A DNA stretch of 64,000 bases from Acetohalobium arabaticum DSM 5501 (GTDB lineage Bacteria; Bacillota; Halanaerobiia; Halobacteroidales; Acetohalobiaceae). The DNA lies in NCBI RefSeq assembly GCF_000144695.1, contig NC_014378.1, positions 1,271,833-1,335,832 on the forward strand, in the 5' to 3' direction. Under the pieces are notes generated by a model. That model ran no database searches, had not been told where the DNA came from, and saw only the letters and a list, made by a program, of their open reading frames with translations. The translations under genes and the position numbers were made by a program. Of this stretch, positions 1-9,083 are shown in pieces (positions within the stretch are counted from its first letter, which is position 1; every line of letters starts with the position of its first letter).

Positions 1-233
1 CGTAAAGAATCAATCTGATCCTTCATCAATGAAATTAAAGGGGAAAATACAACTGTAACTCCTGATAAACAGACAGCAGGAATCTGAAAGCAGATTGACT
101 TGCCGCCTCCAGTAGGTAGAATACCAATAGTATTATTACCGGCCAATATATTATCAATAATTTCCTTCTGTCCCGGTTTAAATGACTTATAACCAAAGTA
201 ATTCTGTAAAATCTGTTTTGGTCTTCTTGACAT
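1..233 (-). CDS. recQ: RecQ-family ATP-dependent DNA helicase, N-terminal part
   Basis: This is the N-terminal ~77 residues of a 3'-5' DNA helicase that unwinds DNA during repair and recombination; the rest lies outside the window. The start is the ATG at 233. The peptide begins MSRRPKQILQNYFGYKSF and continues with a Q-type motif (FKPGQKEII) and the Walker A motif GILPTGGGKS, followed by motif Ia-like FSPLISLMKDQ, which is the usual RecQ order. The DEAH box and RQC/HRDC domains cannot be seen. It lies on the same strand just downstream of the nucleotidyltransferase gene. Family assignment is firm; whether it is full-length RecQ or a short RecQ-like helicase cannot be decided. Confidence 0.88.
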   Translation of the reverse strand, partial: MSRRPKQILQNYFGYKSFKPGQKEIIDNILAGNNTIGILPTGGGKSICFQIPAVCLSGVTVVFSPLISLMKDQIDSL

Positions 234-277
234 CTAACTTCCTCCTAACTACAAACCTATTTATTTATTCTAGATTT

Positions 278-1687
278 TTAATCTGATTTCCTGTGGATTA
301 CTTCAGTATAATTAAATTTATTTTTTAGTTTTTTTAAATATTCCACTGCTTCAGTTCGGTTCTCTATTTTACCTTGGGCTTGGGCTTCTCTAATTTTATC
401 CAAGATTCGTCCTACCTGAGGTCCTTCCTCTATATTAAGTAACTCCATTACATCATAACCGGTTAACAGTAGCTTAGAGGTCCTTTTTTTCATCTTTTCT
501 GTATCACTAATTAATTCTTTAATAAAGTCTAAATTATCGGCAATTTCCTCTCTGCGTTCATTCCACAACTTTGTTGCTAATATGTCAGCAGCAGCAAGCA
601 GACATACATCACCTACTACTCCTTTAGCCGCTCGAAAGAAACGGTACTTACCCTTCTGAGTTAGGTTATCAGCAGAATAAAGGGATAAAGGACGCATATG
701 GTATCTGATTAATCTTTTGATATATTTTATCTTGCGGCGGCTAAAAGTAAGCTGCCGTAGAATTGGTACTATTTTCTTAGCCCCTTCTTTATGATGGCCA
801 TAAAAATGAACCTCACCATCGATCATCTCTTCCGTCCATAACTTACCGATATCATGGAAAAGAGCAGCCAGCTTAAGCAGTGGAATCTGATCATTACTTA
901 CCTGTTTGCTCCAAAAAACATCCCGTAACAACTCTTCTAACTGCTCAACGGTATATAGCGAATGAGTCCAGACATCTTCTTTATGATACTTACACTTCCC
1001 TATTTTTTTCATCATTTTTATTTCCGGAATTAAGTATGAAAGTAATCCGCTCTTCTTTTCTAGATACTCTAGATTATCAGCAGCTTTATCCGCCGCTGCT
1101 ATTTTTAGTAATTCCTCTTTGATCCGCTCCGAAGCTACTTCAGTAATTAGCTGCGAATCCTTCTGCATTAATTCTTCTGTTTTAGAATTAATGGTAAAGT
1201 TCAATTCCGCTCTAAATCTAACCCCCCGCAGCAGCCGAAGTGGATCTTCTTTAAAGGTTTCTTTATTTATTGCTCTAATTGTCTTCTCTTTAAGATCACT
1301 TCTTCCTCCAGTAGGATCAATTATCTCTCCGGACAAACCTCTATCTTTATCCAAATCTATTCCATCTATATCACTAGCTAAAGCATTGATAGTAAAGTCC
1401 CGCCCTAGTAAATCTTCATAAATAGAATCACCTATAATCGGTGCAAGATCGTAATTTAACTCTTCAGTAACTACTCTATAAGTATCCCGCTTTTTATCCA
1501 AAACTACAAAACCACCTGTAACCAAATCGGCAAATTTTCTAGCTATTATCCTAACCTTATCATTAATTGCTACATCAATATCTTTAATCTCTCGTTCCAA
1601 TAAGTAATCACGAATTATTCCTCCGACTAAATATCCTTTAATATTATGTTGGTTCAATATTTCAACTAAATAATTGAGATGTTCCAT
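278..1687 (-). CDS. CCA tRNA nucleotidyltransferase / poly(A) polymerase family protein with HD domain
   Basis: This enzyme adds nucleotides to RNA 3' ends, most likely the CCA tail of tRNA. The N-terminal class II nucleotidyltransferase signature is clear: GYLVGGIIRDYLL followed by KDIDVAI carrying the two catalytic aspartates. An RNA-binding region with RFRAELNF and DPLRLLRGVR follows, then an HD phosphohydrolase domain (ALFHDIGK, with YGHHKEGA). Length is about 470 residues, normal for the HD-containing form. The longest frame begins at a TTG at 1705, but AAGGGG lies nine bases before the ATG at 1687, so I place the start there. CCA-adding, A-adding and poly(A) polymerases cannot be separated from sequence by eye. 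The one tRNA in this window (tRNA-Gln) has CCA already encoded, so here the enzyme would serve repair or other tRNAs. Confidence 0.9.
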   Translation of the reverse strand: MEHLNYLVEILNQHNIKGYLVGGIIRDYLLEREIKDIDVAINDKVRIIARKFADLVTGGFVVLDKKRDTYRVVTEELNYDLAPIIGDSIYEDLLGRDFTINALASDIDGIDLDKDRGLSGEIIDPTGGRSDLKEKTIRAINKETFKEDPLRLLRGVRFRAELNFTINSKTEELMQKDSQLITEVASERIKEELLKIAAADKAADNLEYLEKKSGLLSYLIPEIKMMKKIGKCKYHKEDVWTHSLYTVEQLEELLRDVFWSKQVSNDQIPLLKLAALFHDIGKLWTEEMIDGEVHFYGHHKEGAKKIVPILRQLTFSRRKIKYIKRLIRYHMRPLSLYSADNLTQKGKYRFFRAAKGVVGDVCLLAAADILATKLWNERREEIADNLDFIKELISDTEKMKKRTSKLLLTGYDVMELLNIEEGPQVGRILDKIREAQAQGKIENRTEAVEYLKKLKNKFNYTEVIHRKSD

Positions 1688-1769
1688 ACCTATTAGCCCC
1701 TTCAATTTTTAATCAAATCCCACTATAATACTACTATAATTAATAATTAATTTCCTGCTAAATAACAAA

Positions 1770-1798
1770 AGTCCTATGCCGATAATTAGCACAGGACT
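1770..1798 (-). terminator. Rho-independent terminator after the amidohydrolase/transporter operon
   Basis: On the minus strand AGTCCTGTGC pairs with GCATAGGACT around a short loop and is followed by TTTTGTTATTT. It sits 30 bases past the stop of the gene at 1829 and closes that minus-strand operon. Confidence 0.8.
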
Positions 1799-1828
1799 CT
1801 GTTTACTTTATATTACCACTAATACTTA

Positions 1829-2293
1829 TTAAATTATACCTTGAATCTTTAACACAAAATGAGAAATTATTGCTGAACCAAAGAAAGTACCTATAAATAC
1901 TGCAATAGCTACGATAAATACTTTCCAACTTAATCTTTTTAAGGTTTCTATTTTATTACCTACAGAAATTCCGGCAAAGGCAAGTATAGGAGTTGTAGTT
2001 CCTAAGAAGCTTACCTGGTCAGTATACTTTAAGAACAGCTCTGCGGTAGGCATAAAAGGCATACTTAAGATTAAAGCCGTCATTGAAGCCCAAGCAAAAG
2101 CCGGAAACTTAATATTTGGAAATAAATCTTTGATAATTAATGCCAACATAGCTATACCTATGACTAACACTATACCTGGAATAGCTTTAGTAATCGACAT
2201 TCCATAGCCAATTTTCTGTCCAATTAGAATCATAATTCCAACTATTATCATTGCCTTTAATTGGTTTAATGTTTTTCGTCCCTTAAGCTTCAT
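1829..2293 (-). CDS. small integral membrane protein, partner of the DUF3100-like protein
   Basis: A 154-residue protein made almost entirely of hydrophobic segments (about four to five: near residues 12-30, 36-55, 66-82, 96-112 and 123-145). No enzyme motif is visible. Its start overlaps the end of the upstream membrane gene by 11 bases, which points to translational coupling and a two-part membrane unit. The pair follows an M20 amidohydrolase, so a role in taking up or exporting the amidohydrolase substrate is a reasonable guess. I do not recognise the family with certainty; it could be the small half of a split permease. Confidence 0.7.
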   Translation of the reverse strand: MKLKGRKTLNQLKAMIIVGIMILIGQKIGYGMSITKAIPGIVLVIGIAMLALIIKDLFPNIKFPAFAWASMTALILSMPFMPTAELFLKYTDQVSFLGTTTPILAFAGISVGNKIETLKRLSWKVFIVAIAVFIGTFFGSAIISHFVLKIQGII

Positions 2294-3161
2294 TAGTCTC
2301 TTCCCCTTCCTCGCTACCGATTACTGGTTCTAGCTTATCATAAAGGAAATTCACCGCAGGTAAACCGATAAATATAACTGAATATAACCCGGTAACTCCT
2401 GTTAGCATATTACTGGTAGCAGCATAAGCCAGAATAGTATCCTTCATTTCTGGTACTGCTTCGGCTAATGAACCAGAAGCAGCAGTCATCATACTTCCAC
2501 TCCCCATTCCACTAGCCATTGCTAAAGCATAAGGATGGAGACCGGTTAGGCTGGCTGATAAAGCTCCCAGTAATCCAAAAAAGATAGTTCCAAATACTGT
2601 TCCTGTCAAATAGGTTCCTAATACTCCGGTTCCCTCGGGAGAAGCAATACCATACCTTTCTCCTATTACTCCTAAAGTAGGCTCTCTACATATACTTGCA
2701 GTAGCCCCAACAGCCTCCCGCTTCATACCTAAAAATAGAGCAAAAGGTAAAGCTATACATATTGTTCCTAAATTACCTAGTTCCTGAAGTAAAAAAGCAG
2801 GACCAGCCTGAACAACTTTGACAATATTAGGACCAACAAGAGTACCATATTTTACTCCTAAAGGCAATAAAGAAATCATTACTAATGGACCTGCTGTTTC
2901 AATCTCTTCTTTAGAAACAAGATTCTTCAAACCAGAAATTGCCTTCCCTAATAAATCAGGAGTAATTGCCATTCCAATAATAACTGCAAATAACATTGGG
3001 AGTAAAACAACCTGTCCTGGTCCTAATGAAAACTTAATAATTCCAATAGCTTCCGTTATCATTACAATTAATAATGCTGTTAAATATAATCTGATAAAGA
3101 TACTAGTTCGACCCTTAGTTTCAAGTAATTCTTCTGGTTTTTTCTTTTCCTCCATTATCAC
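2283..3161 (-). CDS. DUF3100-like multi-spanning membrane protein
   Basis: A 292-residue protein with about eight hydrophobic segments and a glycine/serine-rich loop (SGMGSGSMMTAASGS near residue 220). From memory it resembles DUF3100 membrane proteins, which often sit beside M20 amidohydrolases; that match is unverified. It follows the amidohydrolase gene by 28 bases and overlaps the next small membrane gene, so the three are one operon. The start is ambiguous between a GTG at 3161 and an ATG six bases on, both behind GAGGAGG. A transporter role is inferred only from topology and context. Confidence 0.72.
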   Translation of the reverse strand: MIMEEKKKPEELLETKGRTSIFIRLYLTALLIVMITEAIGIIKFSLGPGQVVLLPMLFAVIIGMAITPDLLGKAISGLKNLVSKEEIETAGPLVMISLLPLGVKYGTLVGPNIVKVVQAGPAFLLQELGNLGTICIALPFALFLGMKREAVGATASICREPTLGVIGERYGIASPEGTGVLGTYLTGTVFGTIFFGLLGALSASLTGLHPYALAMASGMGSGSMMTAASGSLAEAVPEMKDTILAYAATSNMLTGVTGLYSVIFIGLPAVNFLYDKLEPVIGSEEGEETNEA

Positions 3162-3189
3162 ACTACCTCCTCATTTAAATAACTTTTCT

Positions 3190-4518
3190 CTAATCTTTGA
3201 AATCCTCTTTAATGTCTCTAGTTATTCCGTCTAAAAATCCTAGATACTCTTCTTTAGTAAGTTCTGGATCGAAATCATCAATAATTTCTTTGGCAGTCTG
3301 AGCTTCATCAAAAAGTAAATCTACGATTGTAGTCGCTAATGTTTTGGCAGGAGTAATAATTGCTAATTCTGGATCATCTAATCTAAAGTCACGAGTATGA
3401 ATATCTCCCTTTACCCCTCCAAAGAATGGATGGAGACTCGGCATTAAATGGGAAACATCCCCAAAATCGAAGGAGCCAGTAAAGCTTGCTCCTTCCTGAA
3501 TATTATTCTCTCCAATAAATTTTGTTAAATTTGATTTAAATAAAGTATCAAATTCAGTATCAGTTAATAACGGTAAATATCCAGGCATATCAGAAATATT
3601 AATCTCAGCTCCTACTGCCATAGCCCCAGCTTTTAAGGAACGATTAACCTTTTTGTTAGCATCTATTATTCCTTCAATAGTTCTCGCCCTTACATAAGTT
3701 TCTATTCTAACATCAGCCGGAACAACATTTACTATATCCCCTCCTTTAGTAATAATTGGATGAACTCTTACCTTCTCCTCTTCAGGAAAAGTTTCGCGTT
3801 GAGCATGAATATTCGACATTGCCAGCATAGCTCCATTTAAAGCATTTACCCCTTCTTCCGGTGCAGAACCTGCATGGGACTCTTTACCGACAAACTGTAC
3901 TTTTTTACCGACAAATCCGTTACCGCTTCCGCCGATTAAAGCTTTCTTGTCACCTAAATCTAGCGAATGAATCATCATTGCTAAATCAACATTATCCAAT
4001 TCTCCCTGATAGATAAGCTCCTGTTTACCACCAAAAAACTTAATTTTCCCTTCCTCTAAAAGTTTTGATCTATATTCCAACTCTACATACTCCTCTGCCG
4101 GTACAGCAATAAATTCTACATTTCCCTCAAGTTCATTAACAACATTTGATGAAACAAGTCCTATTGCTGCTCCCAACATTGCTGATAATTGAATGTTATG
4201 GCCGCAGGCATGCACAGCACCAGTTTCAGGGTCTGCATCAGGATGTTCCGGACAGGTTATGGAATCTAATTCTCCCAATAAAGCTATTGTAGGGCCAGGA
4301 TTCTGGTTTTCTATTCTCCCCTTACAGCCGGTAACTGCAATATCCTTTTTTACTTTTAATCCTAAATCTTTTAACTCCTGACTAATAGCCTCAGTACTGA
4401 AGGTCTCCTTATATCCCAATTCAGGATTATCATAAATCTTTTGATTAAAAGCAATGATTCTTTCTCTATTTTCATCGATCACTTTACAGATTTTCTGTTT
4501 TAATTCTTCTTTATTCAT
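3190..4518 (-). CDS. M20-family metal-dependent amidohydrolase (AbgB/HipO-like)
   Basis: This cytosolic enzyme would hydrolyse an N-acyl or peptide amide bond using two metal ions. The metal-site motifs are visible: GELDSI near residue 80, then VHACGHNIQLSAMLGAA near 105, EEYVELE near 140, and a histidine-containing segment (SLHPFFGGVKGDIHT) near the C terminus. It has 442 residues, usual for the M20D group that includes aminobenzoyl-glutamate and hippurate hydrolases. The small dimerisation domain falls around residues 195-310. It lies downstream of ridA and the YheO-type regulator and upstream of the DUF3100-like pair. The exact substrate is unknown; an acylated or dipeptide-like amino-acid derivative fits the neighbours. 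Confidence 0.87.
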   Translation of the reverse strand: MNKEELKQKICKVIDENRERIIAFNQKIYDNPELGYKETFSTEAISQELKDLGLKVKKDIAVTGCKGRIENQNPGPTIALLGELDSITCPEHPDADPETGAVHACGHNIQLSAMLGAAIGLVSSNVVNELEGNVEFIAVPAEEYVELEYRSKLLEEGKIKFFGGKQELIYQGELDNVDLAMMIHSLDLGDKKALIGGSGNGFVGKKVQFVGKESHAGSAPEEGVNALNGAMLAMSNIHAQRETFPEEEKVRVHPIITKGGDIVNVVPADVRIETYVRARTIEGIIDANKKVNRSLKAGAMAVGAEINISDMPGYLPLLTDTEFDTLFKSNLTKFIGENNIQEGASFTGSFDFGDVSHLMPSLHPFFGGVKGDIHTRDFRLDDPELAIITPAKTLATTIVDLLFDEAQTAKEIIDDFDPELTKEEYLGFLDGITRDIKEDFKD

Positions 4519-4590
4519 CTTTTATTCACCTCACTCTACTTAATTAGATGTTAATAGTGTATAATATTATAATCGATATTTTTTATTTAT

Positions 4591-4971
4591 TTACTTAACT
4601 GCAATTACTGAAATTTCCACTGCAACATCTTTAGGTAAACGTGCCACTTCCATGCAGGCTCTGGCCGGCGGTTCTTCAGCAAAATATTCAGCATAAATAT
4701 CATTAACAGAGTCGAAATTGTTGATATCATCCAAAAAGACTTCAGCTTTAACTACATCTTTTAAAGTGCAGTCTGTTTCCTTTAGAATCGCAGTTAAATT
4801 ATCCAATACCTGCTTAGTCTGAGCTTCTACATCACCATCAATTAATTCCTCTGTTTCAGGATCAATAGCAATCTGACCTGAAACATAGATAGTATCTCCT
4901 ACTTTAACCGCCTGTGAATAGGAACCAACAGCTGCTGGTGCTTCATCAGTATGAATTAATTCCTTTGTCAT
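4591..4971 (-). CDS. ridA: RidA family reactive intermediate/imine deaminase
   Basis: RidA hydrolyses reactive enamines and imines such as 2-aminoacrylate released by PLP or Fe-S dehydratases, forming the keto acid and ammonia. The 126-residue length and motifs fit the family: GSYSQAVKVGDTIYVSGQ at the N terminus, the region KAEVFLDDINNF, and PARACMEVARLPKDVAVEI, whose arginine (PAR) contacts the substrate carboxylate in known members. It lies between the YheO-type regulator and the M20 amidohydrolase, all on one strand. Serine dehydratase, a main source of 2-aminoacrylate, is encoded 2.4 kb upstream on the same strand, which gives this copy an obvious purpose. Confidence 0.93.
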   Translation of the reverse strand: MTKELIHTDEAPAAVGSYSQAVKVGDTIYVSGQIAIDPETEELIDGDVEAQTKQVLDNLTAILKETDCTLKDVVKAEVFLDDINNFDSVNDIYAEYFAEEPPARACMEVARLPKDVAVEISVIAVK

Positions 4972-5064
4972 TATTGATTCCCCCTTATCATATTATAATT
5001 TAATTTCTCCGCTTAACCTGATATTCATCTTTATTTAACATAATAATAATTTTATCTATCCTTA

Positions 5065-5733
5065 CTAAATTTCCTTTAAATAATTATAGACTGTATAACG
5101 AGAAACACCTAGATCATCAGCAATTCTTTCTACTGCTCCTTTAATTATAAAAGCACTTTTCTGTTCTAAGAATTCAATCACTTTGAGTTTATCCTCTTTT
5201 TCCATAAAAGGCACTGGCTTATTTACCTGGTCTATAGCTGCTTTTATCATCTTATTTAATACATCATTGATATCATTAGCAAAGATTTCATACTCTATTT
5301 CTTTTTGATTAGAATCTTTGTTACTATCTTCTTCCATTGCACAGAAATTATTAATAATATTCTGAACTAAAGATAATTTAGTTACATCATAATTAATACA
5401 TAAACAACCGATGACTTCTTCCCTATCATCTTTAATAAAGAGAGTTGAAGATTTAAAGGTTCGACCATCTTCTGTCTGATTGCGGTAATTTACGATATCC
5501 TCTGGATTGGACTCTTGGCGCAGAGTCTTTAAAACTAAATCAGTTACTGGTCCTCCTAACTCTCTATCAGTTAACCCTCCTGCTAGAAAGATAATCGAAC
5601 TAGTAGGATCACTTAAATCATGAATAACAACTTCCGAATCTTGGCCCAAAAATTTATGTATTCCCTTAGCAATTGATTTTACATTCTCTAAATATGGATG
5701 GACCTCTCGAGTATCATCTACTAAAATTCTCAT
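5065..5733 (-). CDS. YheO-type transcriptional regulator (PAS-like domain plus HTH)
   Basis: A 222-residue DNA-binding protein with an N-terminal PAS-like sensory domain (about residues 10-115, with GQDSEVVIHDLSDP and LGGPVTDL) and a C-terminal helix-turn-helix near residues 190-222 (AVERIADDLGVSRYTVYNYL). Such YheO/DauR-like proteins usually regulate amino-acid or D-amino-acid catabolism genes. It heads a block with ridA, the amidohydrolase and two membrane proteins, and follows a terminator behind the NhaC gene. The ligand is not known. The domain order and recognition helix make the family call secure. Confidence 0.87.
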   Translation of the reverse strand: MRILVDDTREVHPYLENVKSIAKGIHKFLGQDSEVVIHDLSDPTSSIIFLAGGLTDRELGGPVTDLVLKTLRQESNPEDIVNYRNQTEDGRTFKSSTLFIKDDREEVIGCLCINYDVTKLSLVQNIINNFCAMEEDSNKDSNQKEIEYEIFANDINDVLNKMIKAAIDQVNKPVPFMEKEDKLKVIEFLEQKSAFIIKGAVERIADDLGVSRYTVYNYLKEI

Positions 5734-5770
5734 CTAATATTCCCTCACTTTATCTACAAAATATCAGAGG

Positions 5771-5807
5771 AAAAGCTGGCTACTAAAAAAATAATAGCCA
5801 ACTTTTT
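5771..5807 (-). terminator. Rho-independent terminator after the sda-nhaC block
   Basis: On the minus strand AAAAGTTGGCTATTA pairs with TAGTAGCCAGCTTTT (with G-U pairs), and the stem's own 3' arm supplies the final T-run. It lies between the NhaC stop and the regulator start, so it separates two transcription units. Confidence 0.8.
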
Positions 5808-5830
5808 TACTCTTATTCCAATATAGTTAT

Positions 5831-7309
5831 TTAAATCTCCATTCCCATTGAATTTTCCTTGGCTTCAGGTATTTCCTTGACCGGTTCGCCGTTTGGTCCA
5901 ATATATCGTCTCCCAAATCCAGTAATTACTGCTCCAAACATTACAAGTACTAAGAACCAGCCGTGGAACACATAAGGCCATAATTTAGTAGTTGGAATTA
6001 CATTTACAAAATCATATTGACCAGCTACATTCTGTAAAGTACTGTAGGCCAATAAAACTGCTCCACTCCAAGGGAAAATATAACCTAAAGCAGAAGTTGT
6101 TGCATCTAATAAATTAGCTCTACGATACGGATGGATATGAAAGTCTTCCCCTACTTCTTTAACAAAAGGAGCTGCTGCAATTTCAGCTGCTGTATTGATT
6201 GTAATAAAAACATTCAGTCCAGCAATTAAAAGCCACATAGACAGTTCTGCTCGGGAAACCTTATTCTGGATCTTAGATGCAAGCCATTTCTTCATAGACT
6301 CCATTGTTCCTCCGCACTGCATTATATAACCAGCAGCAACAATCAATAGAATTAATACTGCCATCGGTACATATCCCATAACACCGTCTACAATAGCTCC
6401 AGTAACTACTCCTTCTTCTCCATTTATAAATAACAGGTCCTGGATCTTAATTAATCCTGTTGTCACTCCCATAACTGAAGCTGTCAGAATCCCCCAGGTT
6501 AATGAAATAATCAAGTGATTACCGCTCATAGCTAAATAAATTACTAATGCAAACGGAATTAAGAATAATAATCCTATCGGCTCAGCCGAATTGGACATAT
6601 ATTCTGTAGCCTTAGCAGCACTAATTCCCATTTTACCAGATGCTGTTCCAAATATAAATAATAGAATCATAGCCGGAATAGCTGCTATAATACAATACTT
6701 AAACCGAGACCGGACTACACCGGGTACATCAGTTTCTTGAGTTACCGCCGAAACAATAGTCGTATCCGATACCGGAGCTAGATTATCCCCAAAGGCTGCT
6801 CCGCTTAAGATACCGGCCAATAACACAATTGGGTGGGCTCCCATAATAATTCCAGCTGGATACATTAAAGTTGTAAATGCAACTACTGTACCATAACCTG
6901 TTCCCACAGCAGTTGAGAATAATGCTGCCAATAGAAAAGTAACAATTACAAATGCTGAACCTTCCACTCCCATAGAACTAGCGATCCAAACCAAACCCTT
7001 CACTAAGCCGCCTTCCTGCAGAATCTGAGCAAAAGTCCCTGCAAAAAACCAGGCAACTATGGCTACAACCCCTACATCCTGAGACATACCTTCAAAAATT
7101 TTTTCACAATATTTTTCCCACTCATCCTTGACTAAAAACATACCTAAGACTAAGCCGATTAATGCACCAACAATTAATCCCTTAGTGTCCGGAGCTCCCT
7201 GTACAGAAATAAAGATAGCCCAGAATACAAAGAATAACATCGGAACTGCTCCACCAAAGGTTCCAACTCTAAAATTAATTCTGTCTTCATTTATCTCTTT
7301 TTCTGGCAT
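5831..7309 (-). CDS. NhaC-family Na+/H+ antiporter
   Basis: A 492-residue inner-membrane antiporter with about 11-12 hydrophobic segments. The NhaC hallmark GAAFGDNLAPVSDTTIVSA is present near residue 170, after GTGYGTVVAFTTLMYP. The start lies behind GAGGAAG. It sits 61 bases downstream of sdaAA and ends at a terminator, so it probably belongs to the serine dehydratase operon. Some NhaC-like proteins exchange organic acids (malate/lactate) rather than only Na+ and H+, so a substrate or product antiporter for amino-acid fermentation is an alternative role. Family is firm, substrate is not. Confidence 0.88.
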   Translation of the reverse strand: MPEKEINEDRINFRVGTFGGAVPMLFFVFWAIFISVQGAPDTKGLIVGALIGLVLGMFLVKDEWEKYCEKIFEGMSQDVGVVAIVAWFFAGTFAQILQEGGLVKGLVWIASSMGVEGSAFVIVTFLLAALFSTAVGTGYGTVVAFTTLMYPAGIIMGAHPIVLLAGILSGAAFGDNLAPVSDTTIVSAVTQETDVPGVVRSRFKYCIIAAIPAMILLFIFGTASGKMGISAAKATEYMSNSAEPIGLLFLIPFALVIYLAMSGNHLIISLTWGILTASVMGVTTGLIKIQDLLFINGEEGVVTGAIVDGVMGYVPMAVLILLIVAAGYIMQCGGTMESMKKWLASKIQNKVSRAELSMWLLIAGLNVFITINTAAEIAAAPFVKEVGEDFHIHPYRRANLLDATTSALGYIFPWSGAVLLAYSTLQNVAGQYDFVNVIPTTKLWPYVFHGWFLVLVMFGAVITGFGRRYIGPNGEPVKEIPEAKENSMGMEI

Positions 7310-7370
7310 TATACTTCCTCCTTATATTCTTTGAATATTGCTGAAATTTTAGATTAAATTTTAATAGTGC

Positions 7371-8249
7371 TTAATCTGCTTTCAACTGCTCTTTTATTCT
7401 ACACCCAGTAGGAGTAGCAGCTAAACCTCCTAATGATGTCTCTCTTAACTCTTCTGGCAATGCTTCGCCAACTTCCTTCATTGCTATAATTACTTCATCG
7501 ATAGGAATCTTACTTTCTACTCCAGCCAAAGCCATCTCAGCTGCTACTAACGCATTAGCTGCTCCCATTGTATTCCGCTTAATACAAGGGATTTCTACTA
7601 ATCCAGCAACAGGATCACAGACTAACCCTAAAATATTCTTGAGAGCAATGGCTGTTGCATTAGCTACTTGGTTATTATCCCCCCCTAATAAATATGTAAT
7701 AGCTGCAGCTGCCATACCAGAAGCTGTTCCACACTCAGCCTGACATCCTCCAGCAGCACCAGAGACTGATGCTTGCTTAGCAACTGCTAAACCTATTCCA
7801 GATGCTACAAATAATGAATCAACTATTTCTTTATCAGATATATCTATATCATCAGCAATAGTTAATAAAGCACCAGGCAAGATACCACAGGAACCCGCCG
7901 TCGGCACAGCCACTATCTTACCCATAGCAGCATTTACCTCTGATACAGCCAAAGCTCTAGTAATAGCCTGAGACATAATATTTCCAGTTATTGTTTCTTC
8001 TCTTTCTCTAGCTGAGGCAATTAATTTAGCATCGCCTCCCACCAAACCACTCATGGAAGTTATATCTTCTGTTAATCCCTGCTTAATTGCTTCTCTCATC
8101 ACCTCTAAACTTTTATTCATTCTCTTTCTAATCTCTACTTCAGACTTTTCTGATAATTCTTTTTCTCGTTTAATAACTACTTCAGTTATTGATACTTCAT
8201 GCTTTTCTGTTAAATTAATTAATTCCTTTACTGTCTCAAAATCATACAT
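7371..8249 (-). CDS. sdaAA: L-serine dehydratase, iron-sulfur-dependent, alpha subunit
   Basis: The alpha subunit of the two-chain Fe-S L-serine dehydratase, which converts L-serine to pyruvate and ammonia by way of 2-aminoacrylate. It has 292 residues, the usual length. The cysteines expected to hold the [4Fe-4S] cluster are visible in GSCGILPG, AGGCQAECGTASG and CDPVAGLVEIPCIKRN. It follows sdaAB by 15 bases in the same direction and is followed by the NhaC antiporter. The cluster is oxygen-labile in known members, in keeping with an anaerobe. Confidence 0.95.
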   Translation of the reverse strand: MYDFETVKELINLTEKHEVSITEVVIKREKELSEKSEVEIRKRMNKSLEVMREAIKQGLTEDITSMSGLVGGDAKLIASAREREETITGNIMSQAITRALAVSEVNAAMGKIVAVPTAGSCGILPGALLTIADDIDISDKEIVDSLFVASGIGLAVAKQASVSGAAGGCQAECGTASGMAAAAITYLLGGDNNQVANATAIALKNILGLVCDPVAGLVEIPCIKRNTMGAANALVAAEMALAGVESKIPIDEVIIAMKEVGEALPEELRETSLGGLAATPTGCRIKEQLKAD

Positions 8250-8264
8250 CTAAATCCCTTCTTT

Positions 8265-8936
8265 CTATTCAATAGGATTCACCAGTTTAACCTTTTTTAC
8301 CTCTGAAACCTTTTGTATTTTATTCAATATTGAAACATCTAATTGATAGTCCAAACCAATAACTGCAGTAGCCAGAGTACCTTTATTCTGTCTAACTACT
8401 TTCATTTCAGCAATATTGAGTTGATATTCATTCAGTATAGCAGAAACTTTAGCTACAACTCCTGGTTTATCTTCATGTAAAGTAATTAAAGTTGGATACT
8501 CACCAGTCAAATCAACCTCAACTCCATCAATCTCAGTAACTACTATACTGCCTCCACCGATAGAAGAAGCAGTAATAATATTCATATCTTCATCTATATC
8601 CTCAATTTTTAATTTTACAGTATTAGGATGAACTTTCCCTAAATCTGCCGGGATAAACTCAAACTCTATTTTCTTCTGTTTAGCTAACTGAAATGACTTT
8701 TTTATCAAGCTATTTTCTGTTGATAGCCCCAATAAACCACCGATTAATGCTTTATCAGTTCCATGTCCTTGGTAGGTTTCTCTAAAAGAACCATGTAAAT
8801 AAATCTTTACTCTTTTAAAATCCTTCCCCACTATTTCTCGGGCTAGATTACCGATTCGAACTGCCCCAGCAGTATGAGAACTAGACGGCCCTACCATTAC
8901 TGGCCCTAATGTATCAAAAGCACTTAAATTACTCAT
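8265..8936 (-). CDS. sdaAB: L-serine dehydratase, iron-sulfur-dependent, beta subunit
   Basis: The beta subunit of L-serine dehydratase, 223 residues. The N-terminal part carries the conserved SSSHTAGAVRIGNLAR motif and GHGTDKALIGGLLG; the C-terminal ~75 residues form an ACT domain (TLITLHEDKPGVVAKVSAIL), which in Firmicutes enzymes senses amino acids. It is the first gene of the sda unit. The 150 bases upstream, up to the LuxR-type gene, are AT-rich and presumably hold its promoter, but I could not pick one with confidence. Confidence 0.95.
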   Translation of the reverse strand: MSNLSAFDTLGPVMVGPSSSHTAGAVRIGNLAREIVGKDFKRVKIYLHGSFRETYQGHGTDKALIGGLLGLSTENSLIKKSFQLAKQKKIEFEFIPADLGKVHPNTVKLKIEDIDEDMNIITASSIGGGSIVVTEIDGVEVDLTGEYPTLITLHEDKPGVVAKVSAILNEYQLNIAEMKVVRQNKGTLATAVIGLDYQLDVSILNKIQKVSEVKKVKLVNPIE

Positions 8937-9083
8937 TTTATCACCACTTAAAATTATTATGTATAACTTACATATTTTTTGTAAGTTCCGCTTATATTAT
9001 AGTTATCATTCGACAAAATGTCAAATGGTTATTAATTTTTTTGAATAACTATTATGAAATTTTAATTTTTTTATATTATTTAA

